Assembly: GCF_963667135.1 (NCBI RefSeq)
Contig: NZ_OY762974.1
Coordinates: 744,001 to 808,000 of the forward strand
DNA length: 64,000 bases
Source of the DNA: an uncultured Macellibacteroides sp.
GTDB lineage: Bacteria; Bacteroidota; Bacteroidia; Bacteroidales; Tannerellaceae
Reading direction: 5' to 3'
Under the pieces are notes generated by a model that saw only the letters and a list, made by a program, of their open reading frames with translations, was not told the origin of the DNA and did not search any database. Positions within the stretch are counted from its first letter, which is position 1. Each line of letters opens with the position of its first letter. Made by a program: the position numbers and the translations under genes. Of this stretch, positions 7,822-15,727 are shown piece after piece.

Positions 7822-10461
7822 ATGAGCGAATTATCGAATGCTCCCCAAACTCCGGATAAGGAAGAAAAGGGGTTAGTTTTTTTGATGAGGTATCTGCAGG
7901 TGTTGTTTATCCATAAATGGATATTTGTCTCCGTTTTTGTAGTTGTGTTTGCCGGGATTGTGTTGTTTGCCTTAAAACAGCCGAAAGTATACAATGCCCA
8001 GTACGAAGTTTTCTACAACGAGACCATCCGCGAATACATGGACGAGTCCGACGTGCCGGTGGTAAAGTCGGATTTTGATAAGAATTTCTGGCTTAGCAAT
8101 ATGCTGAGCGGTGAAATCGCCCGTATGACTGTACTTCACTCCGGTTTGTCGTATTCGCAGGAGGAAATGCGGAGATTAATTGCCGTGGAGATGGCGGACA
8201 AGAAAAGGGAGGACAGGGTGCCTATCTACAAGGTGACGGTTTCTTCTACACGCCCCAACGAGATTCCGCTGATTATCAAGGCCTACCTGCAGGCGCTGAA
8301 TGAGTTGCTTCTGAAGCATCAGGTAAGTAACTCGGAACGGTTTATCGGGTTTCTGACGGATCAGCTGAATGATAATAATGGCAAACTGAGTGGCATTGAC
8401 AATGAGTTGATTGGTAACTCATCGAAGGAGTCGGGCGAGATTTTTGACGCGACTCAAATTACATCTGATCTGGAGAGCTTCCGGACAAAATTACTGAATT
8501 CCCAAATTAATCTGGCTACGGTGAAGGCGTCTAAAGGGCGTACGGAACAGGCGCTGAAGAACCTGGATGGCACCATTGTGAACGAGTCCGCTTTTTCGGA
8601 ACCGCTCAAGGTGCAATTGATGAACCTGGAGGTGGATCTGGCACGGGCGCTGACAAGGAACAAGGAGGATCATCCGTCGGTGAAGGCGATCCGGAATAAT
8701 ATAAAGCAGTTGAATGTGATGTTGCGCGACAGCCTGGAGCAGCGCATGGAGATAAAGAGCCTGGTGCAGAATCCGTTGAAGATTCAGCTGATGGGCAAAT
8801 TGATGGATTTGCAGATTACCGAAGTGTCTGAAGAGACACAGGTGTTGTCGCTGCAAAAGGTGATAGCCGACCTGGAACGGATGACGTTGCCGGATACCAC
8901 CGATGGGGTACATCAGCAGTTGCTGCGCAACCGCGAGATGGTGTATATGTCAATCAAACAGCTTAATTCGAAATTAATTGAGGCGCAGAGTACCGCAAGA
9001 GGTAACCTGAGCCGCTTTGTGACTATAGACGAGGCTTCCACACCGGTTAAAGCGGCTACCAAGGGGTTGTCGTTTTTTATACTGGTGGCTTTTGTGCTGG
9101 CTACAGCTATGGGTGCCGGGGCTGTTTTTGTGTATGATATGCTGGACAACCGGTTAATGGTACAGAGTGATTTCGAACGGTTTTACGCCCTGCCTGTATT
9201 GGGTACCTTGCCCCGCATTAAGCGGAAAGGGGAAAGCGACTGGCTGACGGAACGCCCCGGCGATAAGGGGTATGAGGGTTGGGCGGAGCTGAGTAGTGTG
9301 GCGGTGGGTGTGCGGCAGGCCATGAAGTACACAGACAAGAGACTGATTGCGGTGTGCAGCTCGCTCAGACAGGAGGGCAAGTCGCTGATAAGCTGGCAAC
9401 TGGCGCGAACACTGGCCGACAAGAATGTACGGGTATTGCTGGTGGATATGGACTTTTTCGCGCCTAAGATCACGGCCAAACTGGATAAAAAGGAGGCTAT
9501 TGGCTTGAGTAATTTTCTTGCAGGCGAATGTACAGTGGAACAGCTTTTGTTGGACTCGCCCCTTACCAATCTTACCTTTACAGGGGTGGGTACCGCCGAG
9601 GGAAGGCAGGATTTGTATTACGATCATCCGGCGTTGGGTGAGTTTATCACGCGTGTGCGTGGTTTGTACGACGTGGTGATTTTTGATACGCCGGCGGCGT
9701 TGTATATTCCGGATATCTTCAATTTCATGGATCTGATGGAGGGGGTGATTGTGATTGCCCGCCTACGGCTGACTACCCGCAATGCGCTGGATAAGCTGTT
9801 GAAGATGAATACGGCTCACAATACAAAAGTGCTGGGGGTGGTTATTAACGATGTGCAAACTTCGGTGCTGAATAAATACGGGGAGAACTACTATTATTCC
9901 GATCGTTATTATACAGAGATTCCTGAGAAAAAGATAAAGAAGTTAGGTGTGAAGGTAGCCGTGACGCTGGCAATTTTAGTGGTTTGTGTAGCGGCTGGCT
10001 ACCTTTCATTCCGTTCAAATAAGGCAAAGGCCGTAGGGCTCGAGTTGCCGCCATCCTCTACTATCGCAGCGGCGTTGCCCGTGGCGGATAAGTTGGTGGT
10101 TCAGCCCGGGAAAGATTCGTTGGTGACTGCGGTTCCTACTGTTGCTGTTGCTGTTGCTGCTCCGGATTCGAATTCGAATTCGGATTCGGAATGGCTGGAT
10201 ACGGTGGTTATCGAACCGGGCACCCGCCTTACGTTGCTTGCGCAGAAATATTATGGGAATAAGGTGTTTTGGGTGTATATTTATATGGCCAACAACGAGG
10301 TGATTACTAATCCGAACCAGGTGGCGGTGGGCACGAAGGTTCGGATTCCGGCTCCCGTGATGTATGGCATTAATGCCGCCGACAATACTTCTGTGAAGGA
10401 GGCTACGGCTTACCAGTCTAAAATTCTTGCCGGCGATTGGACGCCGGTGGCTATGAACTAA
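7822..10461 (+). CDS. Wzc-like chain-length/tyrosine-kinase protein with extra C-terminal membrane segment and LysM domain
   Basis: An 879-residue inner-membrane protein. In order: Wzz-type domain with a first membrane helix at about 33-51 and a second at 416-438, and a coiled-coil periplasmic part between. The cytoplasmic BY-kinase domain follows at about 505-680, with an atypical P-loop (SSLRQEGKS, about 514-522), Walker A' VLLVDMDFF and Walker B VVIFDTPA. A tyrosine cluster (KYGENYYYSDRYY, about 687-699) comes next. Ordinary BY-kinases end there. This one continues into a third membrane helix at about 710-730, a low-complexity linker and a LysM-like domain at about 797-845 (PGTRLTLLAQKYYG...NPNQVAVGTKVRIP), which would be periplasmic and could hold peptidoglycan. 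It is first in an operon with an SLBB-LCP protein and a Wza-like protein; its stop overlaps the next start (TAATG). Confidence 0.85.
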   Translation: MSELSNAPQTPDKEEKGLVFLMRYLQVLFIHKWIFVSVFVVVFAGIVLFALKQPKVYNAQYEVFYNETIREYMDESDVPVVKSDFDKNFWLSNMLSGEIARMTVLHSGLSYSQEEMRRLIAVEMADKKREDRVPIYKVTVSSTRPNEIPLIIKAYLQALNELLLKHQVSNSERFIGFLTDQLNDNNGKLSGIDNELIGNSSKESGEIFDATQITSDLESFRTKLLNSQINLATVKASKGRTEQALKNLDGTIVNESAFSEPLKVQLMNLEVDLARALTRNKEDHPSVKAIRNNIKQLNVMLRDSLEQRMEIKSLVQNPLKIQLMGKLMDLQITEVSEETQVLSLQKVIADLERMTLPDTTDGVHQQLLRNREMVYMSIKQLNSKLIEAQSTARGNLSRFVTIDEASTPVKAATKGLSFFILVAFVLATAMGAGAVFVYDMLDNRLMVQSDFERFYALPVLGTLPRIKRKGESDWLTERPGDKGYEGWAELSSVAVGVRQAMKYTDKRLIAVCSSLRQEGKSLISWQLARTLADKNVRVLLVDMDFFAPKITAKLDKKEAIGLSNFLAGECTVEQLLLDSPLTNLTFTGVGTAEGRQDLYYDHPALGEFITRVRGLYDVVIFDTPAALYIPDIFNFMDLMEGVIVIARLRLTTRNALDKLLKMNTAHNTKVLGVVINDVQTSVLNKYGENYYYSDRYYTEIPEKKIKKLGVKVAVTLAILVVCVAAGYLSFRSNKAKAVGLELPPSSTIAAALPVADKLVVQPGKDSLVTAVPTVAVAVAAPDSNSNSDSEWLDTVVIEPGTRLTLLAQKYYGNKVFWVYIYMANNEVITNPNQVAVGTKVRIPAPVMYGINAADNTSVKEATAYQSKILAGDWTPVAMN

Positions 10462-11684
10462 TGCGAAGTAGAGTGAAGAGGTATCAGGGTGATAAGTACA
10501 GGAGGCGGAAGCTTGTTTTCTGGTTGGGTTTGTGTAGCGTGGTGTTGCTGGCAGTGTTATTGCTTTTTCTATGGCCGTTGCTTAGGCCGGAGCCAAAACG
10601 GGAACTGATTCGTGCCGGTATCTGTGGGGCGGTGAATAGTCCGGCGGTGTATTCGCTTGCCAAAGGGGCGGATCTTGCCATGCTGGTTCGGATGGCCGGG
10701 GGCTTTGCTCCGGCGGCCGACTTTGCCCGGGTGAATCTGGATAGATTGGTGATGCATGATACGATTTATCATATTCCCACGCGGGGTGTGGCGGGCGGAC
10801 ATTCGCTGATGGATGCCTTGAAGGAGCCTCTTTCCTCTCCTTTTATGGATATTTCTAAATTGATTGCCGCCGAACTGGGACAGAAAGAGATTCGGAAGTT
10901 TACCATTTTGTACGTGGGATTGCCATCGGTGTTTGTGCTGATTACCTATGCGCCGGACCTGAAACGGATTCAGTTTACCCATATCCCCCACAGTGCGCTT
11001 TTTCTGAACAACGACTACCGGTTGCAGGATATTTTCTTTACCGTAAACATAAATCCGACCGTGAAGTTGCTGGAAAACCGGCTGAAGCAAAAGATTGATT
11101 ACTACCTGATACAGAACCGGTCCGCTTTTATTGAATTGATCGACCGGTTGCAGGGTATTGATATTACCCTGGACGAACCGTATGCCAAGGCGTACAGCAT
11201 GAAGCCGGGCACGGGCCATCTGGATGGTTTCCATGCGTGGGAGTATATCCGTTTCCTGAATATACGGAACATGTCTGTTACGCATACCAGCGGAAAGGAT
11301 ATGGACTTGATTAGGCACGATAACTTCAAGGCGGCTCCTAGATCCTGGGAGTTGGAATATGAATTAAGGAATCAACGGCAAAGGATGGTGCTGAACGGTA
11401 TGCGGATTGCTTTTGCCGGGCTCCATACGGAAGAGCAAATGATAATAATAAACAACTTCGCCCGTTTGTTTGAAACGGATATGGACAGCGGGTTTATCCT
11501 GAAGCTGTACAAGGATGTGTTGCAGGTGCCGGCATTCTCCTTTGGAGCATTCCCAGGTTATTATAGCGGAGAGAACAGCAAATTGTACTTTTATCCGGAT
11601 ATGCCGGGTTACGAGATGTTACTGAAAAAAGAAATTCGTACTTCCCTGCAAAGCCTAAAGACCAGGGAACAGACAGTGTACTAG
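10461..11684 (+). CDS. SLBB-LCP fusion protein (LytR-CpsA-Psr-like, active site eroded)
   Basis: A 407-residue membrane-anchored protein. A basic N-terminus and one membrane helix (about 15-40) are followed by an SLBB-like segment (AGICGAVNSPAVYSL, LVRMAGGF, about 51-95) and a LytR-CpsA-Psr-like domain (about 150-330). LCP landmarks are present: ILYVG, a KRIQFTHIPHSALF strand, KIDYYLIQNRSAFIELIDRLQGIDI and the PGTGHLDGFHAWEYIRF/RQRMVLNGM end. The loop that normally carries the catalytic Arg and Asp (R...DT) is replaced by LPSVFVLIT, and the IPR motif reads IPH. Family role is glycan transfer to the cell wall; here catalysis is doubtful and a scaffolding role in export seems likelier. The start at 10461 overlaps the upstream stop. 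A decayed copy of its 3' end is at 12393-12660. Confidence 0.75.
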   Translation: MRSRVKRYQGDKYRRRKLVFWLGLCSVVLLAVLLLFLWPLLRPEPKRELIRAGICGAVNSPAVYSLAKGADLAMLVRMAGGFAPAADFARVNLDRLVMHDTIYHIPTRGVAGGHSLMDALKEPLSSPFMDISKLIAAELGQKEIRKFTILYVGLPSVFVLITYAPDLKRIQFTHIPHSALFLNNDYRLQDIFFTVNINPTVKLLENRLKQKIDYYLIQNRSAFIELIDRLQGIDITLDEPYAKAYSMKPGTGHLDGFHAWEYIRFLNIRNMSVTHTSGKDMDLIRHDNFKAAPRSWELEYELRNQRQRMVLNGMRIAFAGLHTEEQMIIINNFARLFETDMDSGFILKLYKDVLQVPAFSFGAFPGYYSGENSKLYFYPDMPGYEMLLKKEIRTSLQSLKTREQTVY

Positions 11685-11710
11685 TGCAAAATTTAATACA
11701 GGAATAAATT

Positions 11711-12349
11711 ATGAACAGGCTAAGATTGTGGGTGATGGTGTGCGGTTGTTTGCTGCTTACGTTGCCTGCCGTGATGGGTCAGGCAAAGAGTTACCTCATT
11801 GAACGGGGGGATGTGCTGGACGTGGTGGTGATGGAGCATCCGGAGTTTTCGCTTACGGGTATTATTGTGCTGCCTGATGGTACGATGCAGTACCCGGGTA
11901 TCGGGAGTATACTGGCTGCCGGCATGAGTTCGGATGCGCTTACGGCTTCGGTAGAGAAAAGTGTGGGTAAGTATGTGGTGAATCCGCTGGTGTCGGTTTT
12001 TATCCGCAAGATTCAGAATCAGATGCTGAATGTGCTGGGCTATGTAAACAAGCCGGGGCAGTTTCAGATTTATGAGGGGGTGGATTTGCTGACGGCCCTG
12101 AGTATGGCGGGGGGTATTAAGAATATCAAGAAAGGAAAACAGGTGATTATCATCCACGCGGATCAGTCCATGGAGGTGATAAAGTTGAAAGAGTATATCA
12201 ACCCCGGCCATCAGGTAAAGAAAATGCCGGTACTGTATGCCGGCGATACGGTTATGGTAAAAGAGCCCGGCGAAGTGAACTGGTCGAAGTTCTCGTTCTT
12301 CGCCTCCCTTCTAACCGCTATTGCAGCCATTTTGAATTTCGCACTTTAA
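11711..12349 (+). CDS. Short Wza-like polysaccharide export protein
   Basis: A 212-residue secreted protein. A signal peptide (LWVMVCGCLLLTLPAVMGQ) leads to a Poly_export domain (YLIERGDVLDVVVMEHPEFSLTGIIVLPDG, about 28-105) and one SLBB repeat (LNVLGYVNKPGQFQIYEG, LTALSMAGGI, about 110-150). It ends in a hydrophobic helix (FFASLLTAIAAILNFAL) that could span a membrane. No lipobox cysteine follows the signal sequence, unlike the other two Wza proteins here. It is the last gene of the 7822 operon, 26 bp after the LCP gene, and is followed by a strong terminator. Likely role: outer-membrane or envelope conduit for the glycan handled by this operon. A broken copy is at 15459-15685. Confidence 0.85.
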   Translation: MNRLRLWVMVCGCLLLTLPAVMGQAKSYLIERGDVLDVVVMEHPEFSLTGIIVLPDGTMQYPGIGSILAAGMSSDALTASVEKSVGKYVVNPLVSVFIRKIQNQMLNVLGYVNKPGQFQIYEGVDLLTALSMAGGIKNIKKGKQVIIIHADQSMEVIKLKEYINPGHQVKKMPVLYAGDTVMVKEPGEVNWSKFSFFASLLTAIAAILNFAL

Positions 12350-12350
12350 C

Positions 12351-12391
12351 GAAAACAAGAAAGGCCGCCAATGGCGGCCTTTCTTGTTTTC
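12351..12391. terminator. Bidirectional-looking terminator, copy 1
   Basis: A near-palindrome of 19-bp arms starting GAAAACAAGAAAGG, with a 3-nt loop (AAT) and a GC-rich core. A-runs at the left and T-runs at the right allow termination in both directions. A nearly identical hairpin is at 15687-15727. Confidence 0.9.
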
Positions 12392-12392
12392 T

Positions 12393-12660
12393 ATGTTTCC
12401 ATGTGTGGGAGTTTATCCGTTTCGTGAATATACGGAACATGGCTGTTACACATACCGGCGGAGAGGACATGGACTTGATTAGGCATGAAACTTCAAAGCG
12501 GATCCGGCCTCGTGGAGGTTGGAGTACGAACTCAAACAGCGGGTTTATCCTGCAGCTGTACAAAAAAGTATTGCAGGTGCCGGGTTACGAGATGTTGTTG
12601 AAAAAAGAAATTCGTACGTCCCTGCAGGGCCTAAAGACCAGGGAACAGACGATATACTAG
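12393..12660 (+). pseudogene. Relic of a second SLBB-LCP gene (3' end only)
   Basis: From 12393 the DNA closely matches the 3' part of the LCP gene at 10461-11684 (encoding FIRFVNIRNMAVTHTGG, then GFILQLYKKVLQVPGYEMLLKKEIRTS). It lacks everything upstream and has two internal deletions. One of these joins GTGCCGG to the later GCCGGGTTAC, two sites with matching short sequence in the intact gene, so it looks like a short-homology deletion. An open frame from 12403 survives (85 residues), but no start, membrane helix or SLBB/LCP core remains. It marks an ancient tandem duplication of the LCP-Wza pair. Confidence 0.85.
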
Positions 12661-12671
12661 TCTGTTCCCTG
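12639..12671. repeat. Inverted repeat at the end of the LCP relic
   Basis: Arms CAGGGAACAGA (12639-12649) and TCTGTTCCCTG (12661-12671) form an 11-bp perfect hairpin with an 11-nt loop containing the relic's stop codon. The intact LCP gene has only the left arm at the same place. The hairpin may end the minus-strand kinase transcript or mark the insertion junction. Confidence 0.75.
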
Positions 12672-12692
12672 AAAAGAAACTTCTCCCATTTA

Positions 12693-14201
12693 TTATTTTA
12701 GGTATTTTTTAATCGAACGAATCAAACTACTTTTATTTATAGGTTTGACAAGGTATTCATTGGTGCCTAAGCTACGGGCCTCATACACCTCACTGCTATA
12801 GGCGAAAGCGGACATTACAATTATTGGGATGTCTGAATTCTGCTTTCTGATGTACTTCAAGACCTGAAGTCCATCCATCTTTGGCATTTTTATATCCAAA
12901 AGGAGAAGGTCCGGCTGGATAGTTTCGAACAGTTCCAGGGCTTCGATACCATTTCGAGCATGCACCAGTTGGTATTCTCCCTGAACGTAGCTTTCGATCA
13001 AGAGATAACTGTCTTCATGGTCTTCAGCCACCAAAATGATTGGTTTACACCGCATGAGCGGCAAAAGCGGTGTTGCCAATACTTCGTTTTCATTTTCGAA
13101 TTCTGTCTTTATTTTATTTTCTCCGGTACACGGGATGGTAAACCAAAAGTCGGATCCCTTACCTGCCTGGGAAGTTACGCCAATCCGGCCTCCCAGTCGC
13201 TCAGTAAGCATTTTACTGATGGTTAGACCTAGTCCGGTTCCTTTCTTTAATTCGTTAATGCGGGCATAACGGTCAAACACATTAATACATTCTTTTTCGG
13301 ATAGGCCGCTACCGGTATCTTCCACATGAAATACAATCTCGTTTCCTTCCAGCGCATAGTATAAACTGATGCTGCCCTGGTCTGTAAATTTAAAAGCATT
13401 GCTCAAAAAATTGGAAAGGATCTGAATCACACGCCGACAGTCGGTCCTCACAAAAATACCAGGCAGTTGGTTATTAAACTGAAGACTGACTCCATCTTTA
13501 GGCTTAAGGGAAAACACATCGTATACTTCTTCACATAGGTGGTGTACGTCGGTGTCGGAGTAAACAAAGTTTAGTTTGTCAGACTCTATTTTTGCAAAGT
13601 CGAGGATATCGTTGATCAGATCGATCAACAGGTGATTGTTGTTTTGGATAATATCTACGTACTTCATTTTTAAAACAGGGTCGTCCTCATTTGCCAGTAC
13701 TTCAGAAAAACCTACGATGGCATTGAGCGGCGTACGTATTTCGTGACTCATATTTGAGAGGAAATCAGACTTTAACATATCTGCTTTTAAGGCATTGGCC
13801 AGCTTAAGCTTGGTGGATTCCTGATCGGTGAGATCAAGATAAAAAGAGACTATAAGAGGACCTTCTCGCCCTTTACAATCGGTTAGCAAGATACGGTTGC
13901 TAAAATAGATACGCATATCGCCGGTAGAGGTTGGAAATTTTAAGTTGCCGGACACGGGTTCACCGGTGCTGATACAGAGATTATCCAACTCAATTATCTG
14001 GTTGATATAATTTCGACTTTGCTTGGATCGGTAAACTTTATGTCCGATGATTCGTTCATGATGAATCTCAAATAGTTTTTTAAAAAGCGCATTGTGATAA
14101 ACTATACGGCTATCGGCTACTGATTTCACCACTACCCCTACAGGGCTAAGTTCCATAAGACGAAAGATTAATCCTCCGAAGTTAGTATCGGTTGTGTTCA
14201 T
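12693..14201 (-). CDS. PAS-histidine kinase-receiver hybrid sensor
   Basis: A 502-residue soluble hybrid kinase. The PAS domain is at about 10-130. HisKA has His153 in SNMSHEIRTPLNAI. HATPase_c spans about 255-358 with the N-box NFLSNAFKF, G1 DTGSGL and G2 GTGLGL. The C-terminal receiver is at about 387-502 with Asp436 (LLLLDIKMPKMDG) and Lys near KPINKS. No membrane segment is seen, so it senses a cytoplasmic signal. It is the second gene of a two-gene minus-strand operon, overlapping the AraC-type gene by 4 bp. The pair interrupts a decayed LCP-Wza duplicate, suggesting insertion. Presumably it signals to the AraC-type partner or to a separate output protein. Confidence 0.88.
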   Translation of the reverse strand: MNTTDTNFGGLIFRLMELSPVGVVVKSVADSRIVYHNALFKKLFEIHHERIIGHKVYRSKQSRNYINQIIELDNLCISTGEPVSGNLKFPTSTGDMRIYFSNRILLTDCKGREGPLIVSFYLDLTDQESTKLKLANALKADMLKSDFLSNMSHEIRTPLNAIVGFSEVLANEDDPVLKMKYVDIIQNNNHLLIDLINDILDFAKIESDKLNFVYSDTDVHHLCEEVYDVFSLKPKDGVSLQFNNQLPGIFVRTDCRRVIQILSNFLSNAFKFTDQGSISLYYALEGNEIVFHVEDTGSGLSEKECINVFDRYARINELKKGTGLGLTISKMLTERLGGRIGVTSQAGKGSDFWFTIPCTGENKIKTEFENENEVLATPLLPLMRCKPIILVAEDHEDSYLLIESYVQGEYQLVHARNGIEALELFETIQPDLLLLDIKMPKMDGLQVLKYIRKQNSDIPIIVMSAFAYSSEVYEARSLGTNEYLVKPINKSSLIRSIKKYLK

Positions 14202-15064
14202 TTAATTAAGATTTCAGCAGTCGAACTTTCTTTCCTCATTTCGCCGGGCGCCTTCCCATACTTGCTCTTGCAAAACCGGTTAAAGTGAGCCTGAGACGAG
14301 AATTCGTAATTATTGGCTATCTCCTGAAAAGATTTGCCGGAGAACTTTATTTCATAGTATATTTTGTTCGCTTTCTGATTCAATATCCACTGATGAACCG
14401 ATTCTCCAAAATGATCTTTGAATCGACGGGTAAATGTGGAAACACTTGAGTTGGAAAGTTCGGCAAATTCGTCGACACTTTTTATATTTTGATAGTTATT
14501 AATCACAAATCTCTTAAAGTCAATATCTTTACCGATTAAAGAAATAAAAAAAGTAGCTAAATCATCCTCATGGTAGAATATTCTGAAAAGAAAAAAAAGC
14601 TCCTTTTTCTTTAAATCGAAGAAATGTGGGCATAGCATGCCTTCTTTCAGATAATATTCAATCTCTTGTAGAAAAAAATACATATGCGACGTTATTGGTA
14701 AAGAGCTAAAATCGCTGTTTGACTTATTACAATAAGGGATTAAATTATTAAACGAATAGGAGTTACACAGGCTTAATTGCTCTTTGAAGGAGCATAAGAT
14801 AAAGGAAGAATCTTTCTGAGCCTGAATAACTAGTTTGCTCTTCGGAGGTATTAAAAGAATTCGATTTTCGGCAACAACATTTGATAAAAAGCTATTCGTT
14901 GATATAGAAATTTCTCCCTTTAATAAAAAGTACAAAATGAAAGTATCATTTTCACTGTTATCGCAAATAGAACCTTCCTTTAATTCAAAATGCTTAAATA
15001 CCTCATTGTGTTCTGATATATAATTTAAACAGTTAACATGCTCATCATGACAGAGTAATTGCAT
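14198..15064 (-). CDS. AraC-family transcriptional regulator
   Basis: A 288-residue regulator. The N-terminal half (to about 170) has a cupin-like ligand fold suggested by alternating hydrophobic strands (ILYFLLKGEISIS, NRILLIPPKSKLVIQ). The C-terminal AraC double HTH is at about 185-280 (SVDEFAELSNSSVSTFTRRFKDHFG and SFQEIANNYEFSSQAHFNRFCKSKYGKAPGEMR). It is AT-rich compared with the kinase gene it overlaps. A TATCTTTG -7 box on the minus strand at 15176-15169 sits about 100 bp upstream. The effector ligand and targets are unknown; local capsule promoters are plausible targets. Confidence 0.88.
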   Translation of the reverse strand: MQLLCHDEHVNCLNYISEHNEVFKHFELKEGSICDNSENDTFILYFLLKGEISISTNSFLSNVVAENRILLIPPKSKLVIQAQKDSSFILCSFKEQLSLCNSYSFNNLIPYCNKSNSDFSSLPITSHMYFFLQEIEYYLKEGMLCPHFFDLKKKELFFLFRIFYHEDDLATFFISLIGKDIDFKRFVINNYQNIKSVDEFAELSNSSVSTFTRRFKDHFGESVHQWILNQKANKIYYEIKFSGKSFQEIANNYEFSSQAHFNRFCKSKYGKAPGEMRKESSTAEILIK

Positions 15065-15458
15065 AATTTTAAAATATTAGTTAAATCCCAGAGTATATTG
15101 TATGTCCACTAAAAAACAAATAAGTACATTAAGCCATTGGCTTTAAAACAAATACATCGACTTAATTGCAAAGATAACAAGCCCGAAATATAAATTCTTG
15201 TCATTTTTATTTAAAAACTTTACCATTTCAGGCAACATCCAATATTAATATAATATTTCTTCATTTTACATACACATTTCGGTCATATTCATATCCATAT
15301 CGGTAATTTATAGTTAATATAAATTAATTATTACATAATTAGACCTGGACATAACGCATTAGACTGATTGACATAAATCAATCAATTATCTTTGTATAAT
15401 AAATTACTAAACATCGTCTCTCGCTATATATAGACTAAATATAATACAGGAATAGATT
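15065..15458. promoter_or_regulatory. AT-rich divergent regulatory gap
   Basis: No coding frame was found. It holds a minus-strand TATCTTTG box at 15176-15169 for the AraC-type gene and a plus-strand TATCTTTG box at 15387-15394, with TTGACA-like sequence upstream, that now reads into the Wza relic. From about 15441 the bases AATACAGGAAT match the spacer before the intact Wza gene at 11711, so the inserted block ends near 15440. Confidence 0.55.
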
Positions 15459-15685
15459 ATGAAAAGACTAAGAGTTACCTCATTGAACGGGGAGATGTGC
15501 TGGACATGGAGGTGATCAAAATGAAAGAGTATATCAACCCCGACCACCAGGTAAAGAAAATGCCGGTACTGTACGCCGGCGATACGGTTATGGTAAAAGA
15601 GCCCGGCGAAGTGAACTGGTCTAAGTTCTCGTTCTTCGCCTCCCTCCTAACCGCTTTTGCAGCCATTTTGAATTACGCACTTTAA
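15459..15685 (+). pseudogene. Relic of a second short Wza-like gene
   Basis: The DNA matches the start (ATGA..AGRCTAAG), a short part after the signal peptide (encoding the YLIERGD region) and the last third (encoding KEYINPDHQVKKMPVLYAGD and onward) of the gene at 11711-12349. Two internal deletions put the start out of frame: translation from 15459 stops after 18 codons. The 3' end remains open and nearly identical, and its terminator is also duplicated. Confidence 0.88.
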
Positions 15686-15686
15686 C

Positions 15687-15727
15687 GAAAACAAGAAAGG
15701 CAGCCGTTGGCTGCCTTTCTTGTTTTC
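15687..15727. terminator. Bidirectional-looking terminator, copy 2
   Basis: Same 19-bp-arm hairpin design as 12351-12391, with two compensated base changes in the stem (AGGCAGCC / GGCTGCCT) that keep pairing intact. It now also serves the minus-strand Wzc gene, whose stop codon abuts it. Confidence 0.9.

Noticed and set aside
8491..8913. Several 70-160-codon minus-strand frames inside the export operon (8454-9627 and similar).
   Set aside because: They mirror the coding strand of a long real gene and have no start signals or recognisable products.
12519..12701. A 60-codon frame overlapping the LCP relic.
   Set aside because: It is an out-of-frame reading of relic sequence plus the hairpin; no independent evidence.
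12661..15440. Insertion sequence or integron as the carrier of the kinase-AraC block.
   Set aside because: No transposase, terminal inverted repeats or target duplication were found at the borders.
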